Below, piece by piece: positions 39,008-41,956 of a DNA stretch of 41,956 nucleotides. The notes beneath the pieces were generated by a model that was given only the letters and a program-made list of their open reading frames with translations, was not told the origin of the DNA and searched no databases. Source of the stretch: a virus. The DNA lies in IMG/VR virus record IMGVR_UViG_3300037189_033828, positions 1 through 41,956 of that record. One strand, written 5' to 3'. Numbering within the stretch: the stretch's first letter is position 1; each line of letters opens with the position of its first letter. The position numbers were made by a program, and so were the translations under genes.

Positions 39008-39770
39008 CGTCACCAACCGGCACTTCCTGCCCGCGGGCTATGGCGAGCGCGGGATCGAAGTCCTTCTCGTCGGCTGCGGTGGCAATGGCGCGCAGATGCT
39101 CATGGGGCTGGCGTCGCTCGACGCGGCACTGCGCGCGATCTCGTCGCGGTCGTTAAACGTCACGGTCGTCGACGACGACACGGTGAGCGAGGCGAACCTT
39201 GGTCGTCAGCCCTTCTATCGCTGCGACCTGGGCGCGTCGAAAGCCCGGACGCTGGTCGAGCGCATCAACATCGCGCATGGCCTCGACTGGCGCGCGGTGC
39301 ATGGCCGTGCCCCCGACGCGGTCGGCCTGCGCGGCATCGACGTCCTTATCACCTGCGTCGACACCGCGGCCGCGCGACGGGCGATCGGCGCTGCGATCGT
39401 CAGCGGCCAATCCGCCCCCCGCTACTGGCTCGATCTCGGCAACCGCGCGACCGACGGGCAATTCATCATCGGCTGCCCCGAACCGTCGTTCGGAAAGCAC
39501 GCCGGCCGGCTGCCGACGGTCCTCGAATATTTCCCCGAACTCGCCGACGCCGGCATTGCCGAAGATGATGCGCCGTCCTGCTCGGTCGCCGAGGCGCTCG
39601 ATCGGCAGTCGCTCTTTATCAACCGAGTGGTGGCCAGCCATGCGTTGGCGCTGCTGTTCGATCTGCTCGGCCGCGGGTCGATCGGCCACGCCGGCGCCTT
39701 CATCAACCTCGCCAGCGGGCAGGCGGCGCCGATCGCGCTGCCGCGCTCTGAAACGGAAGCAAAGTCATGA
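38997..39770 (+). CDS. PRTRC system ThiF/E1-like adenylating enzyme
   Basis: A 257-residue E1-like protein. The Rossmann nucleotide loop is Gly-Cys-Gly-Gly-Asn-Gly (26-31). Asp-Asp-Asp (59-61), Asn-Leu-Gly-Arg-Gln (67-71, Arg70) and Ser81-Lys82 are the conserved ATP and metal residues of the E1/ThiF family. Cys195 in Pro-Ser-Cys-Ser is the best candidate catalytic cysteine; others are Cys27, 76, 120 and 160. It would adenylate the C-terminal glycine of protein C and pass it on, perhaps to protein B. The following gene is coupled by ATGA. Confidence 0.87.
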   Translation: MSTDVTNRHFLPAGYGERGIEVLLVGCGGNGAQMLMGLASLDAALRAISSRSLNVTVVDDDTVSEANLGRQPFYRCDLGASKARTLVERINIAHGLDWRAVHGRAPDAVGLRGIDVLITCVDTAAARRAIGAAIVSGQSAPRYWLDLGNRATDGQFIIGCPEPSFGKHAGRLPTVLEYFPELADAGIAEDDAPSCSVAEALDRQSLFINRVVASHALALLFDLLGRGSIGHAGAFINLASGQAAPIALPRSETEAKS

Positions 39771-40180
39771 ACATCGATCCTATCGCGAAGATCGGTCCGC
39801 GGGTTCGCGAATTGGTCAACGATGGCGACGGGTACTGGCGGTCGTGTTCCGGATGCCACGAAACCGAGGATGGTCATCCAGTCGGGCATTACGACCACAG
39901 TTCAGCGCTCGGGTGCAGCCTCGGAAGCGGCTGCCGCGAATGTGGCGGCATCGGTGCCACTTGGGATAGCGCGGATTACGAGGGCTATGCCGAATTCGCT
40001 CGTGAACAGGACGAGAAGCGAGACGCGGTTCGCATCCTTCGTCGGCGGTTAGCCTGGCTTCAGACCACCTTTGCTCACGATCTGCCTAAGCATCCCGGTT
40101 ACAGCGACAGCGACGGGTTGTGGAACGCAGATCAGATCCTCGAACAGGCTCGCGCGCAGCTGGATGAGGATTGGCCATGA
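39767..40180 (+). CDS. Hypothetical Cys/His-rich protein after the ThiF gene
   Basis: A 137-residue protein with a Cys/His cluster in the first half: Ser-Cys-Ser-Gly-Cys-His at about 26-31, His-Tyr-Asp-His, then Cys at 50 and Cys-Arg-Glu-Cys-Gly-Gly at 56-61, a likely zinc-binding site. The C-terminal half is helical with Arg/Glu/Trp. Similar proteins occur in alphaproteobacterial phages but I know no function. Coupled by ATGA overlaps to both ThiF-like and downstream genes, so it may be a partner of the PRTRC set. Confidence 0.6.
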   Translation: MNIDPIAKIGPRVRELVNDGDGYWRSCSGCHETEDGHPVGHYDHSSALGCSLGSGCRECGGIGATWDSADYEGYAEFAREQDEKRDAVRILRRRLAWLQTTFAHDLPKHPGYSDSDGLWNADQILEQARAQLDEDWP

Positions 40181-40638
40181 CACCCCCCATCTATGCCGCC
40201 CCCCAGCACCGCCACCTATGTGCTCGCGCCGCGCAGATGCTGTTGCGCATTCGCGAGGAAGGCTACCCCGCCGCGATCGAGGCGAAGAAGATCACCCCGG
40301 CCGATGCCGAGCGTGGCCTGCGGCTGGCGCGGTGCATCGTCGATCAGTGGCGATGGATCATGGACCCGGCGCAGCCGCCATGTCCCGCGTGGGACGAGAA
40401 GACGGACCTGTTCGGTGCATACAGCTTCGAATTGGAGGCCGAGCTATCGCGCGCTGCCGTGCGGCAGCGGGCAATCGCCAAGCGCAAGCCGGTCAACGAT
40501 GCAGCGGTGCAGCTGGCCGACCTATACGAGGCGTTGGCCTGGCTGCAGCGTACCCGTCACGGCGTCGCCTGGATCGTCATGCGGGTCGACGTCGAGCGGT
40601 CGGCCGCCGCAGCGAAGTCTCTGGCGAGGGCGGCATGA
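40177..40638 (+). CDS. Hypothetical phage protein before integrase
   Basis: A 153-residue protein from the ATG at 40177 (ATGA). It is helical, with Tyr-Pro-Ala-Ala-Ile-Glu-Ala-Lys-Lys-Ile-Thr-Pro-Ala-Asp-Ala-Glu-Arg, then Trp-Arg-Trp-Ile-Met and a C-terminal Val-Glu-Arg-Ser-Ala-Ala. No family assigned. It is part of the same compact operon. Confidence 0.55.
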   Translation: MTPPIYAAPQHRHLCARAAQMLLRIREEGYPAAIEAKKITPADAERGLRLARCIVDQWRWIMDPAQPPCPAWDEKTDLFGAYSFELEAELSRAAVRQRAIAKRKPVNDAAVQLADLYEALAWLQRTRHGVAWIVMRVDVERSAAAAKSLARAA

Positions 40639-40814
40639 CGGCGCCGGCTCGCTTCAAGCAAGACGACGTGACCCGGGCCGTCAAAGGCGCGACCGCCGCC
40701 GGCATGCGCGTCGGCCGTGTCGAAATCGACCCCAACGGTCGGATCGTGGTATTGAGCGAATCGGTCGCGCCCCCGACGGCGCGCAACGATTGGGACGACG
40801 AACTCCGCAGATGA
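40635..40814 (+). CDS. Small phage protein upstream of integrase
   Basis: A 59-residue protein from the ATGA at 40635. It has a basic helix (Arg-Phe-Lys-Gln-Asp-Asp-Val-Thr-Arg-Ala-Val-Lys-Gly), then Gly-Arg-Val-Glu-Ile-Asp-Pro-Asn-Gly-Arg-Ile-Val-Val and an acidic C-terminus. Very short proteins of this type are common just upstream of integrases in alphaproteobacterial prophages. Could be an excisionase-type accessory, but this is not shown by sequence. Confidence 0.6.
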   Translation: MTAPARFKQDDVTRAVKGATAAGMRVGRVEIDPNGRIVVLSESVAPPTARNDWDDELRR

Positions 40815-41956
40815 CACGCCGGCAGCTGAAGACGAACCGCTTCCTTCCCCAGTATGTCACGACGTTTAAAGATCGGCATGGCAAGCCCCACCTGCGCTTC
40901 CGTCGCAAAGGTTTCCCATCGGGCTATTTCAAGTCTGCGCTCGGCACCGAAGACTTTCGGATAGAGTACGCCGCATTCATGGACCCGACAGCCCCCGCGA
41001 AGGCAGCGGAACAGGCGCGCATCGATCGGGCGACGCCAGGCAGCCTGCTCGACCTGTTCAACCGTTATGTCGGCGTCCCCGAACGTCTCGGCCCAACGGT
41101 GCCGACACAGAAGCGAGTGCGGGGAGTGTTGGAGCGCTTCGTGGAAGGGCGTGAGGCGCGAATGGTCCGCGACGTGCGGTTCGACCACCTCGACGCAATC
41201 ATCGCGAAGGCGCGGGTAAAAACAGGCACAGGCAACAAGACGCTTGGTGGCATCGAGGCCGCGAAGAAACTGCGCAAAGAGCTTGTCCGTTTCTTCGAGT
41301 TTTCGGTGAAGATTGGGATGCGCGCCGACAACCCGGCGACGCACACGGATCGTGTCAAGGTCGCGCCCGCGGAACGCTCGAAGGGCTATCACACTTGGAC
41401 CGAAGACGAAATCACCCAGTATCGCGCCCATCACAAGCTCGGGACCGCCGCTCGCCTCGCGATGGAGCTGATCCTCTGGACCGATCAGCGACGGGTCGAC
41501 AGCATCCATCTTGGGCGCCAGCATATCGCCGATGGCCGGTTCACCATCAGCCAGACCAAGACGGGCAAGACGCTGCGCATCGCAATCGCGCCGCAGCTGC
41601 TCGAGGCTATCGTTGCTATGCCGCCAGCGCCGGGCGCCATGTGCTTCCTGCTCAACGAATTCGGCCGGCCATTCAGCAAAGCAGGTTTCGGCAATAAGAT
41701 GCGCGACTGGTGCAATGCGGCCGGGCTGCCCCACTGCACCGCCCATGGTCTACGCAAGGCGACGATGCGCCGCATGGCTGAGCTCGACATGGGCAATCAG
41801 ACGATGAAGGCGATGTCGGGTCACAGCAAGGATGACGAGGTCGCGCGCTACACGCGCGATGCCAATCAGATGCGCATGGCAGACACCGCGGTTGCCGCTC
41901 TTTCCAAGTGGGAAGTGTCTAACCTCAGCCCCGAGTTAGACACCAAATCCGCCTAG
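40811..41956 (+). CDS. int: Tyrosine integrase
   Basis: A 381-residue tyrosine recombinase starting at the ATGA overlap at 40811. The N-terminal SAM-like core-binding domain (about 75-175) precedes the catalytic domain with Arg227 (Thr-Asp-Gln-Arg), Lys250, His312-x2-Arg315, His338 (Gly-His-Ser) and the nucleophile Tyr347. It would integrate and excise the phage by recombining attP with attB. Its stop codon is the last codon of the window, so the attachment site and host junction lie outside. The gene is the last of the rightward operon. Confidence 0.93.
   Translation: MTRRQLKTNRFLPQYVTTFKDRHGKPHLRFRRKGFPSGYFKSALGTEDFRIEYAAFMDPTAPAKAAEQARIDRATPGSLLDLFNRYVGVPERLGPTVPTQKRVRGVLERFVEGREARMVRDVRFDHLDAIIAKARVKTGTGNKTLGGIEAAKKLRKELVRFFEFSVKIGMRADNPATHTDRVKVAPAERSKGYHTWTEDEITQYRAHHKLGTAARLAMELILWTDQRRVDSIHLGRQHIADGRFTISQTKTGKTLRIAIAPQLLEAIVAMPPAPGAMCFLLNEFGRPFSKAGFGNKMRDWCNAAGLPHCTAHGLRKATMRRMAELDMGNQTMKAMSGHSKDDEVARYTRDANQMRMADTAVAALSKWEVSNLSPELDTKSA

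Noticed and set aside
41900-41956. Search for an attR repeat or tRNA 3' end at the right edge
   Set aside because: The window ends at the integrase stop. No direct repeat with the left region and no tRNA-like structure was seen, so attachment sites are left unassigned.

Overview
The window is almost all of a temperate, long-tailed (siphovirus-type) prophage in a high-GC alphaproteobacterium. The style of the structural genes (phiE125 gp8-like connector, HK97-type capsid with an S49 protease, DUF6362-like protein) makes a sphingomonad host most likely, but no host marker gene is present to prove it. No tRNA, rRNA or CRISPR was seen.

Layout. A divergent immunity switch sits near 32.0 kb. The Cro-like gene reads left and an S24-type CI repressor reads right, with dyad-symmetric operators between them. 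Leftward from the switch come a CII-like regulator, two small DNA-binding-type proteins, a 1009-residue primase-polymerase/helicase, an iteron-like repeat array (26974-27234), a DUF6362-like possible late regulator, an HNH endonuclease, a C/G-homopolymer gap that is a good cos candidate, and then the packaging and head genes (terS, terL, portal, S49 protease, major capsid). Head-tail joining genes follow, then the tail genes: major tail protein, G/GT chaperones with a canonical GGGAAAC -1 slippery site, a 1710-residue tape measure, a J-like tip protein, a poly-glycine protein and a fibre. The lysis cassette comes last: holin-like proteins, a SAR-type endolysin and nested spanins. At the far left three small rightward genes (SAM-like YozE, HTH, hypothetical) converge on the lysis genes, beyond a non-coding gap and one leftward membrane protein of unknown origin.

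Rightward from the switch runs one compact unit of about 9 kb (32981-41956), most of whose genes overlap by 1 to 4 bases, ending with a tyrosine integrase. Its core is a PRTRC cassette (ParB-related, ThiF-related cassette), known mainly from plasmids: ParB-like protein, protein E, protein C (68-residue ubiquitin-like, ending in Gly), protein F, protein B (E2-like candidate with a single Cys), protein A (JAB/JAMM metalloprotease with an intact HxHx7SxxD motif) and a ThiF/E1-like adenylating enzyme. The set therefore contains the core parts of a ubiquitin-like conjugation and deconjugation pathway, placed between the repressor and the integrase of a phage, behind a promoter-like sequence that carries operator-like motifs resembling those at the cI/cro switch. 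This is the most interesting system in the window.

Cooperation. CI and Cro would set the lysis-lysogeny choice. Leftward transcription gives replication from the iteron region, then packaging, morphogenesis and lysis. The rightward unit supplies the PRTRC proteins and integration functions. The attachment sites were not found and may lie outside the window; the window ends exactly at the integrase stop codon.
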